64,000 nucleotides of DNA from Microbacterium sp. LWH11-1.2. Lineage in GTDB: Bacteria > Actinomycetota > Actinomycetes > Actinomycetales > Microbacteriaceae. Shown piece by piece: positions 1 through 9,986 of the stretch. The notes under the pieces were generated by a model, which searched no databases, was not told the origin of the DNA, and saw only the letters and a list, made by a program, of their open reading frames with translations. The stretch spans positions 2,294,001 to 2,358,000 of the forward strand of contig NZ_CP151636.1 of assembly GCF_038397745.1 (NCBI RefSeq), given 5' to 3'. A program made the position numbers and the translations under genes. Within the stretch, counting starts at the first letter, position 1; each line of letters begins with the position of its first letter.

Positions 1-2
1 TG

Positions 3-380
3 ATCGCGCAGTACGCGGCCGCGGGGATCGTGTCCGAGCTCAAGCGCCTGGCGGTGCCGGCATCCGTCGACTCGATCCCGTCGTCGGCGATGCAGGAAGA
101 CCACGTCTCGATGGGGTGGGCCGCTGCCCGCAAACTCCGTCGTGCGATCGACGGACTCGGGCGCGTGCTCGCGATCGAGATCCTCACCGGCGCTCGTGCG
201 CTCGACCTGCGAGCCCCTCTGCAGGCCGGACCCGCCACCGGCGCCGTCCGCGACCTCGTCCGCACCGTGGCCGCAGGCCCCGGCCCAGATCGCTTCCTCT
301 CTCCCGAGATGGAGGCCGTCACCGAACTCGTCCAGTCGGGCGCCGTCGCCCGTATCGCAAAGGAGCACTCCCATGGCTGA
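3..380 (+). CDS. hutH: Histidine ammonia-lyase, C-terminal part (5' end outside window)
   Basis: This is the C-terminal ~125 residues of histidine ammonia-lyase, which deaminates histidine to urocanate, the first step of the Hut pathway. The frame is open from the window edge and includes the typical segments [12 protein letters not shown] and [17 protein letters not shown]. The MIO-forming Ala-Ser-Gly is in the missing upstream part. The stop overlaps the hutU start by 8 bases, so the two are translationally coupled. The family assignment rests on the C-terminal motif and on the hutU-hutI genes that follow directly. Confidence 0.93.
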   Translation: MAQYAAAGIVSELKRLAVPASVDSIPSSAMQEDHVSMGWAAARKLRRAIDGLGRVLAIEILTGARALDLRAPLQAGPATGAVRDLVRTVAAGPGPDRFLSPEMEAVTELVQSGAVARIAKEHSHG

Positions 381-2046
381 CACTTCGACCGGTTCGGCGA
401 CCCAGTCGCGCGTCGTCCGCGCCGCCCGCGGCAACCAGCGCACCGCCAAGAGCTGGGGCGCCGAGGCCGCCAAGCGCATGCTCATGAACAACCTCGACCC
501 CGAGGTCGCCGAGCACCCCGAGGACCTGGTCGTGTACGGCGGCACGGGCAAGGCCGCCCGCAGCTGGGAGGCGTACGACGCGATCGTGCGCACGCTCGAC
601 GAGCTGGAGCCGGATGAGACGCTGCTCGTGCAGTCGGGCAAGCCGGTCGGGGTGTTCCGCACCCACGAATGGGCGCCGCGCGTGCTGATCGCCAACTCGA
701 ACCTCGTGGGCGACTGGGCGAACTGGCCCGAGTTCCGTCGGCTCGAAGAGCTCGGACTGATCATGTACGGGCAGATGACCGCGGGGTCGTGGATCTACAT
801 CGGAACCCAGGGCATCCTGCAGGGGACCTATGAGACCTTCGCCGCCGTCGCCCGCTCGCTGGGTCGCGATTCTCTGCGCGGCACCCTCACCCTCACCGGT
901 GGCGCCGGGGGCATGGGCGGTGCGCAGCCTCTGGCCGTCACCCTGAACGACGGCGTCGTCCTGATCGTCGATGTCGACGAGACGCGTCTCGCCCGTCGGG
1001 TGGAGCACGGCTACCTCGACGAGTACACGACCGATCTCGACGCCGCCGTGGCGAGGGTCACTGCGGCCAAGGAATCCGGAGAGCCTCTCTCGGTCGGTGT
1101 CGTCGGCAATGCGGCGGAGGTCTTCCCCGAGCTGCTGCGCCGCGGGGTGCCGATCGACATCGTGACCGACCAGACCAGCGCGCACGACCCGCTCGCCTAC
1201 CTTCCGGTGGGCATCTCGGTCGCGGAGTGGAAGGCCGAGGCGGAGCGCGACGCCGAGGACTTCACCCGGCGCTCACGCGATTCGATGGCGCAGCACGTGG
1301 CGGCGATGGTCGCGTTCCAGGATGCCGGGGCCGCGGTGTTCGACTACGGCAACTCGATCAGGGCCGAGGCGCAGCTGGGCGGGTTCGACCGCGCCTTCGA
1401 GTTCCCCGGATTCGTGCCGGCGTACATCCGTCCCCAGTTCGAGGAGGGGCGCGGCCCCTTCCGCTGGGCAGCGCTCTCCGGCGACCCGGAGGACATCTAC
1501 AAGACCGACCGGGCGATCGCGGAGCTCTTCCCCGACGACAAGCCTCTGCACCGCTGGCTCGAGAAGGCGGGGGAGAAGGTCCACTTCGAAGGGCTGCCTG
1601 CCCGCATCTGCTGGCTCGGGTACAAGGAGCGGCACCTTGCGGGCCTCAAGTTCAACGAGATGGTGGCATCCGGCGAGCTGTCCGCACCCATCGTGATCGG
1701 CCGCGATCACCTCGACTCGGGTTCGGTCGCCTCGCCGTATCGGGAGACCGAGGCGATGAAGGACGGTTCGGACGCGATCGCCGACTGGCCGCTGCTGAAC
1801 GCACTGCTCAACACGGCATCCGGTGCCTCATGGGTGTCGCTGCACCACGGCGGCGGCGTCGGCATCGGCCGCTCGATCCACGCCGGTCAGGTCTCGGTCG
1901 CCGACGGCTCGGCGCTCGCCGCGGAGAAGCTCGAGCGCGTGCTGACCAACGACCCCGGTACCGGAGTCATGCGACACGTGGATGCCGGGTACGAGCACGC
2001 CCGCGAGGTGGCGCGTGAGCGCGGGCTGAAAGTGCCGATGCTGTGA
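373..2046 (+). CDS. hutU: Urocanate hydratase (urocanase)
   Basis: Cytosolic urocanase of 557 residues, normal for the family. It adds water to urocanate to give 4-imidazolone-5-propionate, using tightly bound NAD+ as electrophile. The glycine-rich NAD segment [11 protein letters not shown] is at residues 176-186. The catalytic Cys lies in [10 protein letters not shown] at about residue 413, matching Cys410 of the Pseudomonas enzyme. The ATG at 373 overlaps the hutH stop. The same frame stays open further upstream, but an earlier start would lie inside hutH and is not needed. The stop overlaps the GTG of hutI. Confidence 0.97.
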   Translation: MADTSTGSATQSRVVRAARGNQRTAKSWGAEAAKRMLMNNLDPEVAEHPEDLVVYGGTGKAARSWEAYDAIVRTLDELEPDETLLVQSGKPVGVFRTHEWAPRVLIANSNLVGDWANWPEFRRLEELGLIMYGQMTAGSWIYIGTQGILQGTYETFAAVARSLGRDSLRGTLTLTGGAGGMGGAQPLAVTLNDGVVLIVDVDETRLARRVEHGYLDEYTTDLDAAVARVTAAKESGEPLSVGVVGNAAEVFPELLRRGVPIDIVTDQTSAHDPLAYLPVGISVAEWKAEAERDAEDFTRRSRDSMAQHVAAMVAFQDAGAAVFDYGNSIRAEAQLGGFDRAFEFPGFVPAYIRPQFEEGRGPFRWAALSGDPEDIYKTDRAIAELFPDDKPLHRWLEKAGEKVHFEGLPARICWLGYKERHLAGLKFNEMVASGELSAPIVIGRDHLDSGSVASPYRETEAMKDGSDAIADWPLLNALLNTASGASWVSLHHGGGVGIGRSIHAGQVSVADGSALAAEKLERVLTNDPGTGVMRHVDAGYEHAREVARERGLKVPML

Positions 2047-3215
2047 GCACCGTCCTGATCACGAACATCGGCGAGCTGACGACCAACGTCGGCGTCGACG
2101 GCGACCCCTGCGGAACCCTTCACGACGCGGCGGTGCTCGTCGAGGACGGACGCATCGCCTGGGTGGGGGCGGCGGCGGATGCCGACCGCACGATCGCAGG
2201 CGAGGTCGTCGACGGGGGCGGTGGCGCCGTGATCCCGGGCTTCGTCGACAGTCACAGCCATCTCGTCTTCGGCGGCGACCGGGCCGCGGAGTTCGAGGCG
2301 CGGATGGCGGGGCAGAAGTATGCCGCGGGCGGCATCCGCTCCACCGTCGCCGCCACCCGCGCGGCGAGCGACGACGAGCTGCGCGCACGACTGCGGGGAT
2401 TCGTCGACGAGATGCTCGCACAGGGCACCACGACCGTCGAGATCAAGAGCGGGTACGGCCTGAGCGTCGCGGACGAGGAGCGGCTCGTGCGCCTGGCCGC
2501 CGAGGTGACGCCTGAGGTGACGTTCCTCGGTGCGCACGTGGTACCGGCCGAGTACGCCGACCGGGCCGACGACTACGTCGACCTCGTGGTCGGACCGATG
2601 CTCGACGCCTGTGCTCCGCACGCCAGGTGGATCGACGTGTTCTGCGAGACCGGTGCCTTCACGGTGCCGCAGTCGCGGCGTGTGCTCGAGGCGGGCATCG
2701 CCCGGGGTCTCGCACCCCGCGTGCACGCGAGCCAGCTGGGCCCGGGGGAGGGCGTGCGTCTCGCGGTCGAGCTGGGCGCGGCATCCGTCGATCACGGCAC
2801 GTACCTGACCGATGACGATGTCGCCGCGCTCGCCGCATCCGACACCGTGCTGACGCTGCTGCCCGGGGTCGAGTTCTCGACCCGTCAGCCGTACCCGGAT
2901 GCGCGTCGTCTCATCGACGCCGGCGTGACGGTGGCGCTGGCCTGCGACACGAATCCCGGATCGAGCTTCACCTCATCGATGCCGTTCTGCATCGCGATCG
3001 CCGTGCGCGACATGGGGATGACGCCGGCGGAGGCCGTATGGGCGGCGACAGCGGGGGGAGCGCGCGCGCTGCGTCGAGACGACGTCGGCGCGATCACCCC
3101 CGGAGGGCGCGCCGACCTGGTCCTGCTCGACGCACCCACCCGCATCCATCTCGCCTACCGCCCCGGCGTCCCGCTGGTCCGCAGCGTCTGGAAGGACGGC
3201 ATCCCGCTGGTGTGA
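2043..3215 (+). CDS. hutI: Imidazolonepropionase
   Basis: Third Hut enzyme, opening the imidazolone ring to N-formimino-glutamate. It has 390 residues of amidohydrolase-superfamily (TIM barrel) type. The metal-binding HSH is at residues 71-73, followed by IKSGYGL, the active-site loop HASQLG, and CDTNPGSS near the end. The GTG start at 2043 overlaps the hutU stop (GTGA), so hutHUI form one coupled unit. No hutG follows directly: the next gene is convergent, and the hutG candidate is at 9983-10900 on the other strand. Confidence 0.97.
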   Translation: MSTVLITNIGELTTNVGVDGDPCGTLHDAAVLVEDGRIAWVGAAADADRTIAGEVVDGGGGAVIPGFVDSHSHLVFGGDRAAEFEARMAGQKYAAGGIRSTVAATRAASDDELRARLRGFVDEMLAQGTTTVEIKSGYGLSVADEERLVRLAAEVTPEVTFLGAHVVPAEYADRADDYVDLVVGPMLDACAPHARWIDVFCETGAFTVPQSRRVLEAGIARGLAPRVHASQLGPGEGVRLAVELGAASVDHGTYLTDDDVAALAASDTVLTLLPGVEFSTRQPYPDARRLIDAGVTVALACDTNPGSSFTSSMPFCIAIAVRDMGMTPAEAVWAATAGGARALRRDDVGAITPGGRADLVLLDAPTRIHLAYRPGVPLVRSVWKDGIPLV

Positions 3216-3228
3216 GCGCCGCCGCGCG

Positions 3229-5094
3229 TCACGTCAGCGCCTGCGCGCACACCACGGCCGCAGCGGCCGACCAAGCCTGCGGACGGCAGGCGGCGGGGTA
3301 CGGCACCGGCCGACCGCCGGGAATGCGCGCATCGCCGGCGTGCAGCTCGGGGACCCGGTAGTCGAATCCCTCGGCCGCGTCGAGAAGCTGCCGCGCGAGC
3401 ACCCTGGCCTCGTCGGAGAGGCCGGAGCGCAGCATCCCGTGCACGGCGATCGCGGTGTCGTGGGTCCAGACGCTCCCGCCGTGATAGCTGAGCGGCCAGT
3501 AGCCGTCGGCACCCGTCGACATCGTGCGGATGCCGTATCCGCTCGACATGCTGTCGCCGGCGAGGAGCTCGACGCACACGCGCTCCTCGTCGGGGTCGAG
3601 GATGCCGGTGCCGAGCAGATGGCCGATGTTGCTGGTGAGCGTGTCGACGGCGGCGCCGTGCGCATCGAGGGCGATCGCCGGGTAGCGGCCCTCCTCCGTC
3701 GTGACCCAGAAGGCCTCCCGGAAGCGCGCGCGCAGGTCGGCGGCCCAGGTGCGCAGCTCCTCCGCGCCGGATTCGCCGAGTCGATCGAGCAGCGCAGCGC
3801 CGCGGACGGCGGCCTCGTAGGCGTATGCCTGCACCTCGCTCAGGGCGATCGGCCCTTCCGCCAGACGCCCGTCACGCCACTGGACTGAGTCGCCGGAGTC
3901 CTTCCAGCCCTGGTTCGCGAGACCGTGCCCCGATTCGTCGGCGTAGTCGATGAAGCCGCTTCCCGACGCATCGCCGTGCTCGACCATCCAGTCGACGGCG
4001 CCGCGCAGCGTGGGGAGGAGACCGCGCAGCTCGTCGTCGGGCATCCCGGCATCATGCGCATCAGCGAGCAGACACACCCACAGCGGCGTCGCATCGACCG
4101 TGCCGTAGTACAGCGGCGGGAGGTGCACTCCTTCGCCCGGAATGGTCAACCCGCTGCTGCGGAGTTCATGGGGGATCTTGCCGGGTGCCTCCGCCGTGGA
4201 CACGTCATGCGTCGTGCCCTGGAGTCGGCCGAGCACCCGCAGGGTAGACGCGGCGATGGCGGGATCAGCGGCCAGCGCGAGACGCGCCGCCCAGATCGAA
4301 TCCCGACCGAACAGCGTGAAGAACCAGGGCGCTCCCGCCGCGTAGAACGCGTCGTCCGGGTGCTCCGGTGTCGCCAGACGCAGGGCGCTGAGGTCGGCCG
4401 ATGCCCGTGCGAGCCAGTGGGCGACCCGTGGATCAGCGACCTCCGGCAACTGCGCGGTCGCAGGATGCGCCGGTGCGGTGACCACCAGAGAGGTGTCAGC
4501 CAGCTCGAGCGTCCATTCGACGGTCTCCGCATCGCGCGCTGCGAGATCGAGCTCCCATCGCAGCGTCAGCCGCTCGCCGTCCGAGGTGACGGTCGCTCCG
4601 GGGGCGACCAGCGCGAAAGAGGCATCGTCGGCTCGGCAGGTGCGTCCGTCCCACGTCCAGGCGGCGTCGGTCGGCATGCCCGCCTTCACGAGTTGCATCG
4701 GCGCGAAGTCGGGCGTCAGCTGCACCGTGATGCCGATCGGCGTGGCCGCACGCAGGTGGCGGGAGACGCGGATCCGCTCCGAGAAGGAGCCGGCCGACAC
4801 TCGGCGGTCGCGATCCAGCCGGACCTTGGGATCCGGCGTCTCGTCGTCCAGGCCGCGCAGCACATCCGTGAAGAGCACGCGCTGCGGGCTCGGCGACGAA
4901 CAGCCGATCGACTCCAGGTCCGTCCCGTCGACGGCGATCTCCACGGCGCGGATCTGACGGACGTCGCCGTGGTAGATGCCGTGGATCGGGGCGGATCCCA
5001 TCCCGCCGGCGTCGTCCGACCAGACCTGGGTCGGCGCCTCGAGCACGATCACGGCGGTGTCCAGCAGCGGTTGGAGGGGGGCGGTGGGGGTCAT
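3229..5094 (-). CDS. Glycogen-debranching-type amylo-alpha-1,6-glucosidase
   Basis: Predicted cytosolic glycosidase of 621 residues. The N-terminal beta-rich part (residues ~1-230) is like the N-terminal domain of bacterial glycogen debranching enzymes. The C-terminal (alpha/alpha)6 barrel contains FTLFGRDSIWAARLAL, NQGWKDSGDS and SYHGGSVWTHD, typical of the amylo-1,6-glucosidase/GH15-like fold. The frame continues upstream, but ATG 5094 overlaps the stop of the preceding permease and starts the recognisable protein. As last gene of the ABC operon it probably hydrolyses the imported alpha-glucoside. The exact substrate cannot be read from the sequence. Confidence 0.85.
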   Translation of the reverse strand: MTPTAPLQPLLDTAVIVLEAPTQVWSDDAGGMGSAPIHGIYHGDVRQIRAVEIAVDGTDLESIGCSSPSPQRVLFTDVLRGLDDETPDPKVRLDRDRRVSAGSFSERIRVSRHLRAATPIGITVQLTPDFAPMQLVKAGMPTDAAWTWDGRTCRADDASFALVAPGATVTSDGERLTLRWELDLAARDAETVEWTLELADTSLVVTAPAHPATAQLPEVADPRVAHWLARASADLSALRLATPEHPDDAFYAAGAPWFFTLFGRDSIWAARLALAADPAIAASTLRVLGRLQGTTHDVSTAEAPGKIPHELRSSGLTIPGEGVHLPPLYYGTVDATPLWVCLLADAHDAGMPDDELRGLLPTLRGAVDWMVEHGDASGSGFIDYADESGHGLANQGWKDSGDSVQWRDGRLAEGPIALSEVQAYAYEAAVRGAALLDRLGESGAEELRTWAADLRARFREAFWVTTEEGRYPAIALDAHGAAVDTLTSNIGHLLGTGILDPDEERVCVELLAGDSMSSGYGIRTMSTGADGYWPLSYHGGSVWTHDTAIAVHGMLRSGLSDEARVLARQLLDAAEGFDYRVPELHAGDARIPGGRPVPYPAACRPQAWSAAAAVVCAQALT

Positions 5095-5930
5095 TCCTTG
5101 ACGGCTCCTTCTGTCGAGTTCATGATGCGGCGCTGGAAGATGAAGAACATCACCGCGACGGGGATCGTCATGATGAGTGCGGCGGCCAGCTTGAGCGGAT
5201 ACTGCGTGCCCTGGCTCAGCTGCCCGCTGGCCAGGGAGGCGACGCCCTTCGTGAGCGTCGTCAGTGCCGGGTCGTTGGTCGACACGATGAAGTGGCTCAG
5301 CTCGTTCCACGATCCCTGGAAGGACAGGATCACGATCGTCACCAGTGCGGGCGTCGCCATCGGCAGGACCACCGACCAGAAGATGCGGAAGGTGCCAGCG
5401 CCGTCGATCCGCGCCTGCTCCTCCACCGATTCGGGGATCGATTCGAAGAAGTTCTTCATGATGAAGACGCCGGCGGCGTCGACGAGCAGCGGGAGGATCA
5501 TCCCGGCGTACGAGTTGAACATCCCGAGCTGGTTGATCACGAGGAACTTCGGGATCAGCAGCACGACCGTCGGCACGGACATGACCGCGACGAGCGCCGC
5601 GAACACGACGCCGCGACCGCGGAAGCGGAGCCGGGCGAGGGCGTAGCCGGCGAGCGAGTTGAAGAACACCCGGCCGATCGTGACGAACACGGTCACGATC
5701 GCGCTGTTGACGAACCAGGACGGGAAGTCCGAGCGGGCGAAGAGCCGTTCGTAGGCCGCGAAGCTCCAGACCTCGGGGATCAGCGAGATGCCCGAGCTCG
5801 CCGCCTCCTCATCGGTCTTGAAGCTCGTGGCCACCTGCACCAGGAAGGGGTAGATGTAGATCACGGCGAGGACGATGAGCAGCGTGTAGAGCACGATCTG
5901 CCCCGTGAGCTGCTTCGGCGAGAGCCTCAT
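5091..5930 (-). CDS. Carbohydrate ABC transporter permease (MalG-type)
   Basis: Inner-membrane permease of 279 residues with six predicted helices. The EAA cytoplasmic loop, which docks the ATPase, is at ESVEEQARIDGAGTFRIFW. This is the MalG-like partner of the CUT1 family. The start ATG at 5930 overlaps the stop of the MalF-like permease (ATGA), and its own stop overlaps the glycosidase start, so all three are co-translated. No ATPase gene lies in the operon. CUT1 importers of actinobacteria commonly use a shared MsiK-type ATPase encoded elsewhere, which I infer here. Confidence 0.93.
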   Translation of the reverse strand: MRLSPKQLTGQIVLYTLLIVLAVIYIYPFLVQVATSFKTDEEAASSGISLIPEVWSFAAYERLFARSDFPSWFVNSAIVTVFVTIGRVFFNSLAGYALARLRFRGRGVVFAALVAVMSVPTVVLLIPKFLVINQLGMFNSYAGMILPLLVDAAGVFIMKNFFESIPESVEEQARIDGAGTFRIFWSVVLPMATPALVTIVILSFQGSWNELSHFIVSTNDPALTTLTKGVASLASGQLSQGTQYPLKLAAALIMTIPVAVMFFIFQRRIMNSTEGAVKE

Positions 5931-7024
5931 GACGCCTTCCCCTTTCCGGCGATCTCGTAGGCGCGGATACGGCGACGGGAGACGGGCTTGTCGCGCAGCA
6001 CCCAGCGCTGCAGGAGCGTGAAGGTCACGATGATGACGAACAGGATGAAGGCGATGGCCGCCCCCTGGCCCCATTCCTGGTTCTGGAACGCGGTCTGGTA
6101 CGACAGGTACGCCGGGGTGAGAGTGGTCTTGCTCGGCGCGCCCCGCGTGCCGGTGTAGATCTGGTCGAAGACCTGCCAGCATCCGATCAGCCCGAGGGTG
6201 AGCACGGTGAAAAGAGTCGGTCGCAGCTGCGGAAGGGTGATGCGCCAGAACCGCTGCCATCCGTTCGCGCCGTCCATCATCGCGGCCTCGTCGACGTCGC
6301 CGCCGATGTTCTGCAGGCCCGCGAGGAAGATGAGCATGAAGGTTCCGGAGGTCGTGAACACCGCCATGAAGATGAAGGCGCTCATCGCGACGGAGGGGCC
6401 GGCGAACCAGTCCCACCAGGTGATCCCCAGGGCACCTGACTGCGTCAGCGCGTCGGGCCCGCTGTCGACGCCGAACACGCCGAGGAGCAGGTGGAGGATG
6501 CCGCGGGGGTCGTTGAACCAGTTCGGGCCGTTGATCCCGAACCAGAAGAGCACGTCGTTGACGGCGCCGCTCGCGGAGAAGAGGAACAGCCACAGCACGG
6601 TGATGGCGACGGAGCTCGTGACCGAGGGGAAGTAGTACGCGGTGCGGAAGAAGCCGCGGCCCCGCAGCATCGCCCGGTTGACGAGCACCGCCAGGAAGAG
6701 GGCCAGCGCGGTCTGCAGCGGCACGACGAGCAGCACGTACCACGCGTTGTTGCGCAGCGCCGTGCCGAAGTCCTTGGTCGCCAGGCCGCCGTCGGCGAGC
6801 ACGGCCGAGTAGTTGCCGGCGCCGACGAACGACACCGACCCCGACAGGGGGCTGCCGCGACCTGCCCAGTCCGACATGCTGACCCACAGCGCCATGAGCA
6901 CCGGGACCAGGAGGAAGACGCCGAGGATGGCGATCACCGGGGCGGTGAACAGCCACCCGGCGGCGGCCTCGCCGCGGCGGAGCCCGGAGGCACCTCCGCG
7001 ACGAGGTTTCGACCGCTGGGCCAT
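5927..7024 (-). CDS. Carbohydrate ABC transporter permease (MalF-type)
   Basis: Inner-membrane permease of 365 residues, CUT1 type. A positively charged N-terminus (MAQRSKPRRGG) is followed by a first helix at ~31-53, a large extracytoplasmic loop and five more helices. The EAA loop is GDVDEAAMMDGANGWQRFW. The start at ATG 7024 leaves 2 bases after the binding-protein stop at 7027. The frame is open further upstream only inside the binding-protein gene. It forms a heterodimer with the 5091-5930 permease. Confidence 0.92.
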   Translation of the reverse strand: MAQRSKPRRGGASGLRRGEAAAGWLFTAPVIAILGVFLLVPVLMALWVSMSDWAGRGSPLSGSVSFVGAGNYSAVLADGGLATKDFGTALRNNAWYVLLVVPLQTALALFLAVLVNRAMLRGRGFFRTAYYFPSVTSSVAITVLWLFLFSASGAVNDVLFWFGINGPNWFNDPRGILHLLLGVFGVDSGPDALTQSGALGITWWDWFAGPSVAMSAFIFMAVFTTSGTFMLIFLAGLQNIGGDVDEAAMMDGANGWQRFWRITLPQLRPTLFTVLTLGLIGCWQVFDQIYTGTRGAPSKTTLTPAYLSYQTAFQNQEWGQGAAIAFILFVIIVTFTLLQRWVLRDKPVSRRRIRAYEIAGKGKAS

Positions 7025-7026
7025 GA

Positions 7027-8280
7027 CTACTCGACGATCGCTTCGAGGTTGGTCTGCACCGATCCGAGGATCGAGGCCGGATCGCCGCTCTTCAGCGTCT
7101 CGATCTGGGCGTTGAAGTCGGCGATGACATCGGCAGACCCGGCCTGGTTCGGCGGGAACTGGGCGTACTCGGCGCCCGCGAGGAACGGCGCGAGGGGCTC
7201 GTTCGCCGCAGTCCACTCATCCGCGGCGGACTGGATGGACGGCATGGGTCCGAAGGCCTCCGAGAACGCGAGCTGGCTGTCGGCGCTGGTCAGGTATTCG
7301 ACCAGCTCGAGCGCGGCCTGCTGATTCGGGCTGTCAGCGGCCATGCCCCAGCAGTTCGTGAACTGCAGAGTGCCCTTGTCCGCGGGGCCCTCGGGAAGCT
7401 CGGCGACCGTGTACTCGACGCCGCTGAAGTCGTTCGTGAGAGCGCCGGTGATCCAGTTGCCCTCGATCACCATGGCCGCGGCCCCCTTGCCGAACGCCTC
7501 GCCGCCCCAGCCCGCGCCGACGTCCTTCGCGAACGCGAACGTGCCGTCGGCGAGATGCGTCTTCACGTACTCGAGGGCCTCGAGGTTGGCGGGGTCGTCT
7601 GCGATCGCGGCGCCGTCGCGGACGAGACCGCCGCCCGCCTGCGCCATGAACGTGCCGACGCGCTGATACTCGGCGCCGAAGGCGAGCCCAACGTGATCGG
7701 CGCTCGTCAGCGTCTTCGCCACCGCGGCGAGCTCGTCCCAGGTGGTGGGGATGTCGGCGTCGGTGAGCCCGGCCTCCGCCCACATCGTCGTGTTGATGAT
7801 CAGCGCGAGCGAAGAGAAGTCCTTCGGGGCGCAGACGAACTCGTCGTCGATGGTGAAGTTCTCGACGAGGGACGGGTAGAAGTCGTCCTTGTTCGAGAGC
7901 TGATCGCCGTAGGCCTTCAGAGAGTCGTTCGCCGCGAACCCGGCGGCCTGATCGGCCGAGAGGTAGAAGAGGTCCGCGGGTGCGCCGGCGGCGAAGCCCT
8001 GCGAGAGCTCCTGGTCGAGGTTGGTGGCGACCTGCACCGTGACGTCGGTGCCGGACTCTTCGGACCACGCGTCCACCGCGGCCTGCACGGCCTCGGTCTC
8101 GGCGTCGCCGGAGGAGCCGATGAGCACCGTGAGCGCGTCGTCCGAGGAGGTGAGGCCCTCGGCATCGGGGGCGCCCCCGTCATCGCCGGCGAAGCCGGAG
8201 CCGCAGCCTGCGAGGATGAGCGTGCTGGCTAACAGCACGGCTCCTGTGCCGAAAGATGTCCGAGTGGTGTGCCGTGTCAT
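7027..8280 (-). CDS. Sugar ABC transporter substrate-binding lipoprotein
   Basis: Extracytoplasmic solute-binding protein of family 1 (maltose-binding type), 417 residues. It begins with a signal peptide and lipobox LILAGC, so Cys26 should be lipidated and anchored in the membrane. An in-frame ATG lies 8 codons upstream, but ATG 8280 is preferred because a GGGAGAG ribosome site sits just before it. It is the first gene of the LacI-controlled operon (binding protein, two permeases, glycosidase). Substrate is presumably an alpha-glucoside or maltodextrin, judged from the glycosidase. Confidence 0.93.
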   Translation of the reverse strand: MTRHTTRTSFGTGAVLLASTLILAGCGSGFAGDDGGAPDAEGLTSSDDALTVLIGSSGDAETEAVQAAVDAWSEESGTDVTVQVATNLDQELSQGFAAGAPADLFYLSADQAAGFAANDSLKAYGDQLSNKDDFYPSLVENFTIDDEFVCAPKDFSSLALIINTTMWAEAGLTDADIPTTWDELAAVAKTLTSADHVGLAFGAEYQRVGTFMAQAGGGLVRDGAAIADDPANLEALEYVKTHLADGTFAFAKDVGAGWGGEAFGKGAAAMVIEGNWITGALTNDFSGVEYTVAELPEGPADKGTLQFTNCWGMAADSPNQQAALELVEYLTSADSQLAFSEAFGPMPSIQSAADEWTAANEPLAPFLAGAEYAQFPPNQAGSADVIADFNAQIETLKSGDPASILGSVQTNLEAIVE

Positions 8281-8316
8281 TGTCTCTCTCCCTTGATGAG
8301 TCATTGTCGGGTAAAA

Positions 8317-8330
8317 TTTGATCGATCAAA
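8317..8330. promoter_or_regulatory. LacI-family operator (palindrome)
   Basis: Perfect 14-base palindrome TTTGATCGATCAAA with a central CG, the normal form for LacI-family operators. It lies in the 126-base divergent region, 37 bases upstream of the binding-protein ATG and 77 bases upstream of the lacI-type GTG. It is presumably bound by the adjacent LacI-type regulator to repress the importer operon and perhaps itself. Confidence 0.8.
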
Positions 8331-8406
8331 CTCTGCGTGGATTAGGCTAGGCGCGAGGTGCGGGAGTGTCAAGCCCGCCGCAGACGAACGGGTGCGAGGA
8401 GGTGCC

Positions 8407-9411
8407 GTGGCGAAGGCTCCCACCGTCGAGGACGTCGCCGAGCGCGCAGGCGTCTCTCGGCAGACCGTGTCGAACGTGCTCAACACCCCCGACATCGTGC
8501 GCCCGGCGACGAAGGAGCGCGTGCTCGCGGCGATCCACGAGCTCGGCTACCGACGTCACGCGGCCGCGCGGCAGTTGCGCCTGCGCCGCAGCTCGACGAT
8601 CGGCATCCGGCTGGACCCCTACCTCGGCGGCGTCTCGGGCGTCGTGCTCGACCGCTTCGTGCACGCGATCACCGAGCGCGCGAGCGAACGCGGGATGCGG
8701 ATGCTCGTCTACGCGGCACGCACGCCGGAGGAGGAGATCGCCCGGCTGTCCGAGCTGTGGGAAGGATCGGAGATCGACGCCGCGATCATCACCGGCACGA
8801 TCCGCGACGACGCGCGTGTGCGCAGCCTCGACGACGCGGGCCTGCCCTTCATCTCCTTCGGCCGGCCCTGGGGAGAGGATGACATCGCCGACCCCCGGCA
8901 CCTCTGGGTCGACGTCGACTGCGCCGCCGGCACCCGTGCCGCGACCGAGCACGCGCTCACCCACGGGAAGAACGTCGCCTTCCTCGGGTGGCCAGAGGGA
9001 TCGGGAACCGGTGACGATCGTGAGAGAGGCTGGCGCGAGGCGATGGGTGCGTCCGGTGGTAACGGGGTGCGACTCACCGCGGAGGACAGCGTGCCTCTCG
9101 CCCGGGCGAGCGTCGATGCCGTCCTGGCCGACGGCGACGCGCCCGATGCGGTGGTCTGCGCCAGCGACACGCTCGCCGTGGGTGCGCTCCTCGCAGCCAA
9201 CGCCGCCGGACGCTCGGTGCCGGTGATCGGCTTCGACAACACCCCGACAGCCGTGGCGCTGGGATTCTCGAGCGTGGAACAGCGCCCGGAGGATGTCGCC
9301 ACGGCGGTCCTCGAACTCCTCATGGGGCCGACGGGGGAGATCGTCGCGCCGCGCCGTCTGGAAGCCGGGACGGCGCACGCCCTGATCACGCCGGAGCTGG
9401 TCGTCCGCTGA
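8407..9411 (+). CDS. LacI-family transcriptional regulator
   Basis: Regulator of 334 residues. The N-terminal LacI HTH covers residues ~6-50, with TVEDVAERAGVSRQTVSNVLN and the hinge-preceding GYRRHAAARQLR. A periplasmic-binding-protein-like effector domain follows (VVCASDTLAVGALLAAN, PVIGFDNTPTA). GTG 8407 is chosen because AGGAGG lies 4-5 bases before it and the domain begins there. The longer open frame upstream would run through the operator. It is divergent from the sugar importer it probably represses; the effector is likely the imported sugar. Confidence 0.94.
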   Translation: MAKAPTVEDVAERAGVSRQTVSNVLNTPDIVRPATKERVLAAIHELGYRRHAAARQLRLRRSSTIGIRLDPYLGGVSGVVLDRFVHAITERASERGMRMLVYAARTPEEEIARLSELWEGSEIDAAIITGTIRDDARVRSLDDAGLPFISFGRPWGEDDIADPRHLWVDVDCAAGTRAATEHALTHGKNVAFLGWPEGSGTGDDRERGWREAMGASGGNGVRLTAEDSVPLARASVDAVLADGDAPDAVVCASDTLAVGALLAANAAGRSVPVIGFDNTPTAVALGFSSVEQRPEDVATAVLELLMGPTGEIVAPRRLEAGTAHALITPELVVR

Positions 9412-9455
9412 CGGAGCGCGCGGCCCTCGCTGCCGAAGTCACCCCGGCCCGCGGG

Positions 9456-9986
9456 TCACGCCGTCGTCGCCGCGAGCAGGTAGTCCAATCGAGACGCCGG
9501 ATCTCCGCCCAGAGTGAGGAAGCGGGGACCCCCGACGGCCTCGCGCTCATCGGCGAGGTCGAGCAGTGCCGCATCCATCGCCTCGCGCAGCGCCATGTCC
9601 TCGTCGACGGGCACCCGGATGGGGTGCCGGTCGTCCAACGGCAGGAGCACGACCAGGTCGACATTCGCCAGAGAATCGTCGGCGATGGCCGTCGCATGGG
9701 CGACGAGCGCGCCGTCGCTGCGTCCCAGCTGCTCCAGCGCAGCCAGGTAGGCGACGAAGTCGAGGGGCCCGCGTTCGGAGATGACAGTCGATTCCCCCGC
9801 CGTCTCGCGCACGCGCGACGCCGTGAAGCGCAACTGCGCGGCGAAGCTCGCGGCGCTCGCCGGGTCGTCGAGGTCGAGATCCTCGAACGGGTCGCCGAGG
9901 ACGAGGTACTCGGGTCGCCGTGCGACGAAGTCCGCGATGAGGGTGCTTTTGCCGCTGCCGTGCGTGCCCGAGACGATGATCCTCAT
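9456..9986 (-). CDS. P-loop ATPase/kinase-like protein (AAA_28/NadR-like)
   Basis: Small cytosolic nucleotide-binding protein of 176 residues. The Walker A motif GTHGSGKST is at residues 7-15, and ISERGPLDF resembles the acidic/arginine motif of NadR-type and thymidylate-kinase-like proteins. The start ATG overlaps the stop of the arginase-fold gene (ATGA), so it is co-translated with it. Substrate and product are unknown. The link to histidine or amine catabolism is only by position. Confidence 0.72.
   Translation of the reverse strand: MRIIVSGTHGSGKSTLIADFVARRPEYLVLGDPFEDLDLDDPASAASFAAQLRFTASRVRETAGESTVISERGPLDFVAYLAALEQLGRSDGALVAHATAIADDSLANVDLVVLLPLDDRHPIRVPVDEDMALREAMDAALLDLADEREAVGGPRFLTLGGDPASRLDYLLAATTA

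Noticed and set aside
3925..5646. Open frame of ~570 codons opposite the debranching-type glycosidase
   Set aside because: Arg/Gly-rich shadow crossing two real genes; no start signal or motif.
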